Shown one piece after another: positions 53,744 to 64,000 of a stretch of DNA of 64,000 nt. The DNA comes from Cryptomeria japonica. Lineage: Eukaryota > Streptophyta > Pinopsida > Cupressales > Cupressaceae. The stretch's first letter is position 1. Every line of letters begins with the position of its first letter. The notes under the pieces are model-generated. The model was not told the origin of the DNA. It was given only the letters and a program-made list of their open reading frames with translations, and ran no database searches. The stretch covers positions 229,188,915 to 229,252,914 of the forward strand of contig NC_081410.1 in assembly GCF_030272615.1 (NCBI RefSeq), read 5' to 3'. Both the position numbers and the translations under genes were made by a program.

Positions 53744-56700
53744 TTGTGCTCTCGTGGAATGTAAGGGGCTTGAATAGCGGCCCTAGACAAAAAGTTGTTC
53801 GGGATTTGATTAGGAATCACTCACCTGATGTCCTTTTCTTGCAAGAAACTAAACTTATTGTGGATAGTATGATGGGTCTCGTACCAAAGTTGTGGGGGCG
53901 AGGCGAGTGTCAGTGTGTTGGGGCAGCTGGTTCCTCAGGAGGGGTGGCCTGTCTTTGGAACCCTTTAAGGTTTCGCCCTATTTGGTGGGTTGCCTCCAGA
54001 TCCTCTTTATCCGGGGTGCTGGCTAGTCTTGAGACTGGGGAATTCATCATGTTTTCGAATATCTATGCTCCCACTGATTTTTAGGGTAAGCAAAGATTAT
54101 GGTCACGTGTGTCAGGTGTGCAAAGGTTGGCCCCTTTTCATCCTTGGATTATGGCAGGAGACTTCAATGCCATCTTGGAGTTGAGTGAAAAGAAGGGGGG
54201 CGTAATGCGGTTGGAACCTTCTTCTTTCCTTTTCCAAGATAGTATCTCCTTGCTGCAGCTAGTTGACATCAAGCCTAACAATGGTTTGTTCACTTGGAAC
54301 AACAGGAGGGTGGGAGAGAATTGGATTGCTGAATGATTGGATCATTTTTTGGTTTCCTATTTTCGGATCGGTGGGGGGTGGTCCTCAAGTTCTGAGATTC
54401 TTGACTGGAGAGGGTCGGATCACTGGCCCATCAAGCTAGTTTCATCTTCGGCTCGGGTTGCCCGTTCGCCTTCATTCAAATTCCAACTTATGTGGCTTCG
54501 GGACCCGTCATTGTAGGTTCTTGTTGAGGACTGGTGGAGGAAAGGGAGACTGGCCTTTGGCACTGCCATGTACTCTGTTGCCAAGCAACTGCAATTTGTT
54601 AAGCTTCAGCTTAAACAGTGGAACCGTTAAGGTTTCGGGAACATTTTTCATGAGAAGAAAGCTGCTCAAATTACGCTGAATGAGATCACCAGTAAAATTA
54701 GGGAGCATGGGTTGTCTGAGGAACTGCTTAGAGAGGAAGACAGGGATGTCAAGGTGGTTGAGGAATGAGAGCTTCGAGAAGAAATATATTGGAAGCAAAG
54801 AGCTCATATTGACTGGCTGAAGGAGGGGGACAAGAACACTGCTTTCTTCTTCAACTCAGTGAAAGCAAGAAGACACGAAAATTCCATTCCTATACTGGTT
54901 AATGACAGAGGTGAGCAGTGCTTATCCTTGCAGGAGATGTCTAGGGAGTCTCTCCAGTTTTTCCAGTCCCTCTTTAGGGAGGACTCTCAGGGGGAAACAG
55001 TGGAGGAGAATTTGGTTCTGGATTGCATCCCTTCTCTTGTCTCGAGGGAGATGAATGAGTAGCTTTTGTGTCCTATTTTACTGGAAGAACTTGAGAGGAT
55101 TGTCTTCCACATGAGGAAAGGAAAGGCTTCTGGACCGGATGGGTTCCCCGTTGAGTTCTTTCAAGAGTTCAGGAATATAATTAAGTTGGATTTATTGGAA
55201 GTAGTCCAGGAGTCCCAAAGGAATAAACAGATACTTAGGGCATTGAATGCGACCTTCATTGCCCTAATCCCCAAGTGTGAAGGGGCCAACCAATTAGGCC
55301 AGTTCCGCCTGATCTCCCTTTGCAATGTGATTTATAAGATCATCTCTAAGCTGATAACGCATAGATTGAAGAAGTGCTTGGGGAATGTTATTTCTAAGGA
55401 GCAGAGTGGGTTTGTGGAAGGGTGCCAAATTTTGGATGGGGTGGTCATTGCTACAGAGACCATTCATTCTATGGCAACATCCAATGAAAAAGCTATGTTT
55501 ATCAAGCTGGATATGGCTAAGGCGTACGATAGAGTTTGGTGGTCCTTCCTTCAGAAGATCCTCAGGGCTTTTGGTTTTGTGGACGAGTGGATCCAGTGGG
55601 TTATGAGTTGTGTTACGTCCACCTCTTTCTCTGTGCTTATCAATGGAGACCATGCTTAGCTGTTTGATGCTTCTAGGGGTCTCTGCCAAGGAGATCCTCT
55701 CTCCCCTTATTTATTCATTCTTCTTGCTGAGGGTCTGGGGAGGCTGATTAAGCATAATGTGGGTCGGGGTTCTATTCAGGGTTGGAGATGGGGGAATGAC
55801 ATGCAGCCACAGTCTCACCTGCAGTTTGTGGATGATACAGCCCTGATGGGGCTTGCTCGGATCAACGAAGCTTTGAATCTGCGTAAGGTCCTGGATGTTT
55901 ATCTTGCAGCATTTGGCCAAATGATCAATGAGGATAAATCTTCCATCATCTTTTTCAACACTCCTGAGTCTATTCAGAGGAGGATTGCTCTTATCTTGAG
56001 ATTCCAAGTTGGCTCCCTACCCCTGACGTATTTGGGTATTCCTATTTGTCCTGGCAACCCCCCTAGGGAGTCGTGGCAGGGGATCTTGGATAAATTCCGC
56101 TCCAAGGTTGAACACTGGACTCATAGATGGTTATCCTTTGTGGGTAGGGTTCTTCTGATTCAGTCGGTGGTTCAGGCTTTGCCGACCTATCGATGTATGC
56201 TTTAGGTGGCTCCTAAGTGGTTCTTGAAGGGTTTGGACTCTCTAGCTAGGAAATTCTTATGGGCTGGTAATCTTACGTCTTCCAAATGGAGTCTGGTCAA
56301 TTGGGACCTAGTTTGTAGGCCAAAGTAGTCTGGGGGGCTTGGGTTAAGGCAGTCTATTCTTTTTGGGGAAGCACTTGCTGCTAAATTGTACTGGAGGTGG
56401 TGTGTTGAGCAGGACCAAGGTTGGGCCAAGATTTTGGCCAACAAATATATGCAGAGGATCCCAATGAAGGAAATCCCCAGATATCCGCTTGAAGGAAAGG
56501 GCTCATCGATCTGGTACACTCTCAAGAGGGGGGCTTCTCTCATTAAGGTAGGGCTTTTTTGGATCTACAGAAGGGGGGAAGAGGTTCTTTTCTGGAATGA
56601 TTCTTGGGATGGATACCCTCCCATTCTTGATCGGTTTCCTAACCTTGGAAACCTGGGCCAGAGGTTCTTGGAAGCTGGATGGTCAAGGGTGAGTGACTTT

Positions 56701-58044
56701 AAGGCTGTCTACAAGTGCGGTCGGCTGGAATTGGAGCGGTGGAAGACGCCCAATGAATGGCCGGTGGTTGGGATGGAGGAAGAATGTGCAGAGTTGTAGG
56801 GCATTTTGGCGAATAGACACTGTAGCTCCCTGAAGGGTAGGGATGGGCTTTCTTGGTCTCCAAATCATAAGGGAGTTTTTTATGTGGCTAGTGGTTACTG
56901 GGAATTGTTGAGTCAAAGACTTGAGGGAGGAGAAGTGAACTGGTGGAAACAAGTGTGGAATAATGCTTCTTAGCCAAAGTGTAACTGCTTTGTCTGGACT
57001 TTGGTTTGGAATAGATGTCTAACTTGGGACAATATCTGCAAGTGGGGATTCTTGGGGCCTTCTATCTGTGTTTTATGTGGTAACGGAGAGGAAGATTCCT
57101 CACACCTATTCTTGAGATGCCCCTTCTCTATGCTGATCTGGCACTATTGGTGGGGGGTGTGGAAGCATCCTTGTGTCCATGCAGACTCTCTAGTGGAGTT
57201 TTGGAGCAGTTTGGGCAGACCTCCTATTTCATCCTCCTTCCTCCAGATGGTCTGGTATATTGGGCCCATCTTCATTATGTAGCAGATCTGGCTCGAAAGG
57301 GATAGGAGGATCTTTCGGGAGGCCAAATTGTTTGTTCAACAAGTTTGGAATAGGATCATTGTTTTGATTTGGGAGACAGTGGAAGCTAAATGTCAGGTGA
57401 ATTTCTTGTTGGGTAGAGAGGAGGCGGATATTGTGAGTAGGCTTGGATTGCAGGAGTTGTCTCCTGCCTCTGCTTGTGTCAGGAAAGGTAGACGAGCTAT
57501 GAAGAGGGTGCAAAGGGTTGGAAGGTAGACACCCCCTCAGGAGGAGTATATCAAGATCAACACTGATGGCTCATCTAGGGGCAACCCAGGCCCTACTGGT
57601 GTTGGGGGTGTGAGCAGGAATAACAAGGGGGAGGTTGTTTTCTTCTTTTCGGTGCATAAAGGGTATCAGTCTAATAACCTTGTGGAGGGTTTTGCGATTC
57701 TTTATGCACTTGAGCGGGCTTTGGCGAGGGGTTTTAGGAAGGTGATTTGTGAATCGGATTCACAAATTGTTGTTAACTTGTTGTCTGATTAGAAGGTGAG
57801 TGGGATTCAGTGGCAGTTGGCAGAGATTGTTCAGCAGATTCTTCAAATTAGCTCTTTAATGGAGCAGGTGTCCTTCATCCATATTCCTCGTGAATGGAAT
57901 GGTGTGGTTGACTGTTTGGCCAAGTGGGCATCGGAACATGATAATGAGTGGAAAGTGGAAGGCTGGGAGTATCTCTCTGGGGATTATTGTCAGGAATTGC
58001 AAAAGATTCTCACTGAGAACATGGGTGGCTTTGAAGCTGGTTGA
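53740..58044 (+). pseudogene. LINE ORF2: endonuclease, reverse transcriptase, zf-RVT, RNase H
   Basis: A single frame of 1,434 codon positions with 14 stops and no frameshift. The endonuclease has SWNVRGLNS (residue 5), FLQETK, MAGDFNAIL (about 138) and SDHWPI (about 227). The RT has KASGPDGFP (about 460), LCNVIYKIISKLI, AYDRVWW, and FVDDTALM (about 696) in place of the usual F/YADD. zf-RVT is CVLCGNGEEDSSHLFLRCPF (about 1110). RNase H has INTDGSSRGNPGP (about 1272), CESDSQIVVNLL and IPREWNGVVDCLAKWA. Stops are at 54082, 54334, 54514, 54628, 54766, 55060, 55657, 56203, 56326, 56797, 56971, 57280, 57526 and 57790: eleven TAG, two TGA, one TAA. Confidence 0.93.
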
Positions 58045-58156
58045 TTTGTGGTTGGGCTAGTTGTCCTTTTCGGGGGCCTCGGGGCTCTTATTCTTTTTGT
58101 AATGCCTGTTTCTGATTCTCAATAAAGTTTTTACCCTTTTGCCAAAAAAAAGAAGA

Positions 58157-58852
58157 GGCTCTCAGATCAAAAATTCTTGGATAGAACCTCTCTACTTCTA
58201 AATCATACTTGCAATGGAGTCTCTTTGCATCTATCAAATGCTCATAAAAACCCAATTTTACATTAGCTTTTGGGGGGTAAAATGAATTCATTTAGAAGTT
58301 TTGTTTTTTTAAGTATTTATCCCTTATTATAAGCTTTCCAATTAGTACACCTTCCTTCTGAAAGTGGCCCTACCCTTCACAAGGAACTAGGACTAGTTGC
58401 TATTTGAGCCTGTTATTTAGAACCTACTAAACTCTAGTTGGTCACACACTACAGATACCTCCTAACTAGCATGACCATTTGAATAAGAAGTGTATTCAAT
58501 TCATGTGAACTAACGGTTGCATGCAAGCATTATGCCACCTTGGCCAAGGTTTAAAAGTTGCAAGTGCATTAATCATGCTGTCAATATTCACCACCCTTAC
58601 TTGACTTGCACATTACATTGAGCCCAATTAACTCATTGGTTAACTTACAAGATAAGCTAATTGCTTAATGTCTACTAACACTAATGATCCTTAACAACCT
58701 TGTGGATGATCCATATCTAGTTTGTTAACAATGATACTTTTAAGTAGTTACTGACAAGCTTCCCATTCCGTCGAACAAGACCTTACATTAACTTGACATT
58801 ACAGGAGTTACTCTAACTGACTAGAAATAATTAATCACGCAATGATAAATCC

Positions 58853-58936
<84 letters not shown>

Positions 58937-60060
58937 GAAACGAATTATTTTTCCACAATCCATGATAGCTGCTAGGTAATGCTTATGATTTTGATTATAC
59001 GTAAATTTTTCTCATCAACAAATTATTATTGTTTTTATTTTAATCCCTTCTTTAAATTGTAAAGTAAATGACCCTGCTAGTTGAGTCATCGAACATTAAT
59101 GATGATATGTTGTTATTACAGGAAAAGACTTATTGCATCATACCAAATGGCTAGAACAAGGAGGCCATGTACGACTTAATAGTGGTACATGCAATTGCTC
59201 ATCATTTAACAGTCCCATAGTATTCCACGGGGTATGCTTGCAAATTGTTCCAGTCTTGAAATGCTACAATTAATACCAGGTTTTGAAACTAAGCTTGACC
59301 CCTTACACGACAAGGTGCAAAGAGACTGGTTCCAACAAATATTCACAATAGTAAGAGATCGGATCTCTGTTATCTCAAGATCAAACCATTCTATGAGATT
59401 CTTAAATTGATCAATGTTATCATTAAGATCTAGTTTTAATCTTTGACATACTATGTTTTGGTAGTGTTCCTATTTATGAACTATAAACAATGCAGATGCA
59501 AAGACTATCCTCCTTCATTTTTATAATAAAAAAGGATGAGTTCTAATATATTATCAGTGGACCATAAATGGATGTATTGCACATACGTATCACAATTCTA
59601 CAAGCCCATGATTTGGCTAACAAACAATCAATGGTTTCTACCTTGTGAACAATGATTACCTATCAGTTCAATTAATAATGCTTATAAACCACAAAATAAT
59701 TTCTCATGAATTTAGTGATAGTTACATGCTTGTAATGGCTCAACAAACTATGCAACTAAAACTGCCTCAAACTAGTTCCCTCCTTGTAGCTTGATTCCCA
59801 ATGCATGCAAGCATTATTGGTCTGAGAATTTCTCGAACCCAAATAATAGCATAAGACTTCTCAAGAATATGATCCACGAGAGTGAGAGAAGAGTTTCTCC
59901 CACGTTAAGAGCCTTAACAAAGATCATTGTCATTATCTTTCCCATATGCATTCTTGGGAGTTTTCCTTAATATCGGTGAAATGGAGTTACACTCCGCCAC
60001 CCATGGTTGTTATAAATAACTCTTGATTATTTGGCTATAATAGTCGTAGCCATATTAATG
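58157..60060. other. No gene recognised
   Basis: Intergenic sequence with the target-duplication copy at its left edge and a (TA)n microsatellite at 58857-58919. No coding frame or element end is supported. Confidence 0.55.
58857..58919. repeat. (TA)n microsatellite followed by a T-run
   Basis: About 31 TA units and then 18 T. Confidence 0.97.
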
Positions 60061-60084
60061 TACATTTCTTATTGAAGATGATCA

Positions 60085-60190
60085 TATATATATGTATGTA
60101 TGTGTGTATGTTTGCATATGTATAAGTATGTGTATGTGTATGTGTATGTGTATGTGTGCATGTGTATGTGTATGTGTATTTTTATGTGTA

Positions 60191-60231
<41 letters not shown>

Positions 60232-60326
60232 GTGTGTGTGTATGCGTATGTGTGTGTATGTGTGTGTGTGTGTGGGTGTGTGTGTGTGTGACTGTCACAC
60301 ACACATACACACACACATACACATTG

Positions 60327-60381
<55 letters not shown>

Positions 60382-60448
60382 TAATATCCTAATGTGGCAC
60401 TGTGTGTGTGTATGTGTGTGTGTATTGAATAATTATTTACACACACAC

Positions 60449-60497
<49 letters not shown>

Positions 60498-60506
60498 TGC
60501 ACATAC
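60085..60506. repeat. (TG)n / (CA)n / TGTATG microsatellite containing inverted LTR shreds
   Basis: TGTGTATG-type repeats (60095-60290) give way to CACATACA (60297-60322), a CT run (60327-60344), CA repeats, and CACATA repeats up to the LTR at 60507. Two short segments inside are inverted copies of the LTR start: 60385-60400 (tatcctaatgtggcac) and 60426-60442 (tgaataattatttacac). Confidence 0.9.
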
Positions 60507-60967
60507 TGTTGGTGTAAATAATTATTCATCATGGATATTATTACACCTTACTTAAGTTTACTAAGGAAATGCATTTCATAGTAGTTTGGGTATGAGACAC
60601 TTGGGTGTTTGTGCCACATTGGGATAGTGTGTGTAGGAGAATTTCCACCTTTTGTGGACTTATCTTGTTGTTACATTCCACCTTCGGTCGGTGATCCACC
60701 TCATGTGGAATATTATATTGTTTCTCCTACCTACCCACACCTATTTCCTACCTACCTTTGTTTCTTATTGAGCCACATGTCATGTTTGTGTGCTCACATA
60801 TCCATATAGCCTTGCCTATATAAGTAGGCTCATATTCATTGTATGTAACGCTTGATGATCCAGTTGATCGGTATTTTCATCTTGATAGAATACAGTTTAT
60901 TTCTATCATCTATTTTGTCTCTCTATTGTATTTTTCATTGAGCCCTAGATCTTGGCAAAATCTCACA
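60507..60967 (+). mobile_element. Copia-type LTR (461 bp) with adjoining primer-binding site
   Basis: Begins TGTTGGTGTAAATAATTATTC and ends AAATCTCACA. A TATATAAG box is at 60817-60824. It is directly followed by TGATATCAGAGCC (60968-60980), one base from the initiator-Met tRNA complement. After about 350 bp of A/T-rich leader-like sequence the element stops at a partial second copy of the LTR (61316-61435). No gag or pol is present. Confidence 0.8.
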
Positions 60968-60980
60968 TGATATCAGAGCC
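60968..60980 (+). other. Copia primer-binding site
   Basis: TGATATCAGAGCC, one change from the usual TGGTATCAGAGCC, immediately after the LTR end. Confidence 0.8.
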
Positions 60981-61315
60981 TATAGGGCTTCATTGATTAG
61001 TCTTTTGGAGACATTTTGGAGGCTTTGATTTTTCGGATTTGGGGATCTTCATTTTTTGGGGGCGTCATATAGCGATTTGGACATCACGGTTGCGTCTGGG
61101 AGGATGCTTCCATAAATTTTGACTATAAAGTTGACTATATTTCGTGATAATTTTTTTTGCCTATTTTGGCTATAGTCGTACGAATTTTGAAATTTTATTT
61201 AAAAAAATATATTTTCTGAATTTTTTTTTTTCAAAAAAATAAAAATAAAAAAAATCATTTTTTGGGGGGTCCGCAGACCCCCCCATGACCCACCGTATTG
61301 TAGGATTTTTTCAGG

Positions 61316-61431
61316 GCGTTGCTTGATGATCTAGTTGATTAGTATTCTCATCTTGATAGAATACAGTTTATTTTTATCATCTATTTTGTCTCTCTATTGT
61401 ATTTTTCATTGAGCCCTAGATCTTGGCAAAA

Positions 61432-61435
<4 letters not shown>
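61316..61435 (+). mobile_element. Partial second LTR copy (3' 120 bp)
   Basis: gcgttgcttgatgatctagt through gatcttggcaaaatctc repeats 60846-60964 with about six differences. Its end, which should read ctcaca, runs straight into (CT)n(CA)n. Confidence 0.85.
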
Positions 61436-61511
<76 letters not shown>

Positions 61512-61587
61512 ATACACACAGACACATACACATACACACATACACATACACATACACATACACGTACACATACACGTACACGTACAC

Positions 61588-61660
<73 letters not shown>

Positions 61661-61668
61661 TACATATA
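61432..61668. repeat. (CT)n(CA)n(CATACA)n microsatellite at the LTR end
   Basis: CT (61432-61454), CA (to about 61508), then CATACA units with a few CGTACA variants up to 61668. Apparent ORFs in all frames are artefacts. Confidence 0.97.
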
Positions 61669-61672
61669 TCAA

Positions 61673-64000
61673 GAATTGACTATTTGACTAATTGACAAAC
61701 AAGGTCACAACTTAACTACCCTGGCAAAGGGAAACATTTGACTCTAACCCAAGGCCAACTTATCTCTAAGTTCATGGCTTGATGGCAATTTCGTCCTCTT
61801 CCAAGGTCTACATTCCTCTCCTTGATGATACTATCCCTCCCTTTTGAGGGTGTTAGTTATCCTGCATCCACTTAAACACAAAAAAGGTAGTTAGGCTGAA
61901 TATTAACTTTCCAAGATTCCCTAAATTAAATAAAACATTATATCCAACATCAATATATAAATATTCATGCCAATAATTTCATCTATTTGATGTTCACATC
62001 AACTGCAAATGTTAGGAATATAGATCTCTAACACATAATAAAATCACTCATGTAAAGAGGGATGTAACAATTTTCAATCGAGGACTTCATAATTTTGTAA
62101 AGCCACATAGAGCAAAATTCCCATTGCAACCAAAACTCTTCAACAACATCCATAGTGACTCATATCCCAATGTAGGCATCCAAAACCCCCACCCAACTCA
62201 TGTGGGATGCTCAACAACATGTAAGATGCCTCACTATTCAATTCTAGTGCCCAAGTTGAGAAATTTAGAAAAAAATACTTTTGTAACCACTACTACCAAC
62301 TCTAGGTCTTTTTATGAGTGTCATTGCAACTAATTTATCTCAAGTAACCAAGGAGAAAATTAATAAAATAATAATATTTATCTAAGCACCCATTCCAAAA
62401 TTATTAGAGACACATAAAAATTAATACAAATAGTTATTGTAAATAAAAAACACTATTGTAATGATTCTTCATGAGAATCTCTAGTAAGATCTTTACAATC
62501 CACATGGATTGAGACTTACTTAGAAAGCTACCTAACATATTGGATAATTTTACTTCTTCTCTTGTCATGCTTCCTAGTTATTTCTCCCACTTATAGGATT
62601 TAACGATCTTTATAAAAGGTAATAAATCTCCTCCACTTTATCTTGTTGTGGCCATGGACCTACAAAATACTCACAACTTCGAAAAGGGATAAAATCCCTA
62701 TGATACTACTTGATTTACAAACTAGGATATATATTCCATACTCTAGATATCAACCTATAGGTTAATGAGAGAAATGAAATAATGTAAACTTTCTAATTAG
62801 TTATCTAACTTGTAATATGAAATTAAGAGCAACCATAATCACAAATAATACAACAAAGGTTTTACCTTGGAGAAATCCGCTAATGGAAGAGAATCTCATT
62901 AAAATATGAGCTACAAGTCACTTAAAATCCACAACTTTAATGAAAAATACAATCTACGCTCATTTAGTCACACCATTAGCTTGAATCCCATTGAACTTAG
63001 TCCCTTAGATTTCCAACATGGCTCTCTTGCAAGCTAAATGAGCTTAGCAAATTGTTCACTAGAAATTATGAATTCCTAAGGATTCACTCAATTCCCTTCA
63101 CAAACCACTTCACAATCCTTCAAATTGATATTTAAATTGTATTTATAATCACATATTGAGATTCACAAGTCTAACCATAAGTGGAAAAAACTAAAATTTT
63201 GGATTGTTACAAGATGTTTCCTTATCGTTGAGTGAAACCACCTCTTTCTAATACGGGAAATTTCAAATTTGCCATCCAATAGTTACAAAACTACCACCTA
63301 ATAGTTTTGCTACTTTCTAACAAAATTTACGCTTCTCTTAGAAAGCGACTTTTGCATATGGACTTGAAATGTGATGCCATTTCTTTTGACATTGACTCGA
63401 AATGTGATGCCATTTTTTTTGACATTGCATAATTTTTGAGAGAATTTTGAAGATTAAAATAATAATTAGATTCTGACATTATTAAAGACATGTTTTTTTG
63501 ACCTACAATACAAGTGCCATTTGGTCTCTGATTGGTGTATGGCTAATAGATTTCATTGTCTATTAATTGTAAGGGAGTTATAATGACGACCTACAGTAAA
63601 ATTGTCATTTGAATTGTGATTACTTATAATTAAATCTAAAAAAAAATCAAATCCATAACAATATACTATAACACGCATGTCATTTATTGTGAGGATGATA
63701 TACTAACATACTCATACAAACAAAGTCAATAATTATTTGAATATATATAATACTATAAATTCATAACTTAACCTTTCATTTAAACTATTTTGCTTTTTAG
63801 AACAATGTGTACTTATTTTCATCAATCTTGAAAATTACACTTAATGACCCACTTCACATAGGTATATTTGTTGTAATGCTAAAATCACAAAATATAATAT
63901 CCAAAATACTAATATAAGAAAATATAATTTCTCACACGTTCTTACTTATCACCACGAATATTAAAGTCTCATATTGAAATTAAAACAAGGTAGGAAAAAA
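61673..64000. other. No gene recognised
   Basis: AT-rich sequence. One 34-bp tandem duplication (cttgaaatgtgatgccattt, then ttttgacattg) at 63361-63427. 62860-63120 has an LTR-like flavour but no border can be placed. Confidence 0.5.

Larger units (their letters stand above)
51939..58151 (+). mobile_element. Complete-length LINE (L1-type with RNase H), 6.2 kb
   Basis: It has a GC-rich 5' region, ORF1 with a zinc knuckle, ORF2 with endonuclease, RT, zf-RVT and RNase H, a 3' end with caataaagtttttaccc, and a final A-run (58144-58151). It is flanked by AGGCTCTTAGATC (51926-51938) and AGGCTCTCAGATC (58156-58168), a target duplication matching 12 of 13, with longer similarity if transitions are allowed. 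ORFs are broken by stops and one frameshift, so it is inactive. Confidence 0.9.

Noticed and set aside
60069-61695. Long ORFs of Cys-Val, Thr-His and Tyr-Val repeats
   Set aside because: Pure products of dinucleotide and hexanucleotide repeats; no start context or other protein features.

Overview
This is nuclear DNA from a large, repeat-rich plant genome. It is AT-rich, holds one intron-containing plant gene, and is otherwise mostly nested transposable elements. A gymnosperm is a reasonable guess from the mix of very long Tat-type elements, RNase H-bearing LINEs and microsatellites, but the sequence does not prove it. No organelle, bacterial, rRNA, tRNA or CRISPR signature was seen.

Layout. 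1-554 is unassigned (perhaps LTR remnant). 555-4528 is a DNA-transposon-like element (A). 4560-7300 is a broken Ty1/copia element on the minus strand. 8605-9642 and 12641-13894 are two solo LTRs, each with a perfect 5-bp target duplication. 13900-18060 is AT-rich intergenic DNA. 18137-19880 (minus) is the only convincing host gene, a three-exon non-specific phospholipase C of 520 residues. 20865-21490 is a LINE RNase H remnant. 22982-31660 is a second, larger relative of A (B), with inverted termini, a multi-exon gene, a convergent ORF, minisatellites and microsatellites. 31663-48517 is a minus-strand LINE split by a 15.3-kb Tat/Ogre-type Ty3/gypsy retrotransposon (32007-47337). 49971-51925 is a third, decayed relative of A and B (C). 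51939-58151 is a complete-length LINE with decayed ORFs. The right end has microsatellites, a copia LTR with fragments of itself, and unassigned DNA.

How the parts relate. The Tat element is young: its LTRs differ by 3 substitutions and one 13-bp indel by my hand alignment. It interrupts the LINE RNase H reading frame exactly at a GTTCC duplication. It carries gag, protease, G-patch, RT, two RNase H domains and integrase in one frame broken by three stops. Downstream of pol, on the opposite strand, lies a spliced, truncated plant mobile domain gene.

The strongest unexplained signals are in that element. Seven hairpins share a near-constant 15-nt loop but have different stems that stay complementary, with wobble pairs that fit only plus-strand RNA. 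Three hairpins each follow GGTGAAAAC just after pol. GCGTCTGTG-type motifs are arrayed at both ends in opposite orientation. The A/B/C family, with GGGT termini, family-specific subterminal motifs and unrecognised proteins, is the other candidate for an undescribed system.
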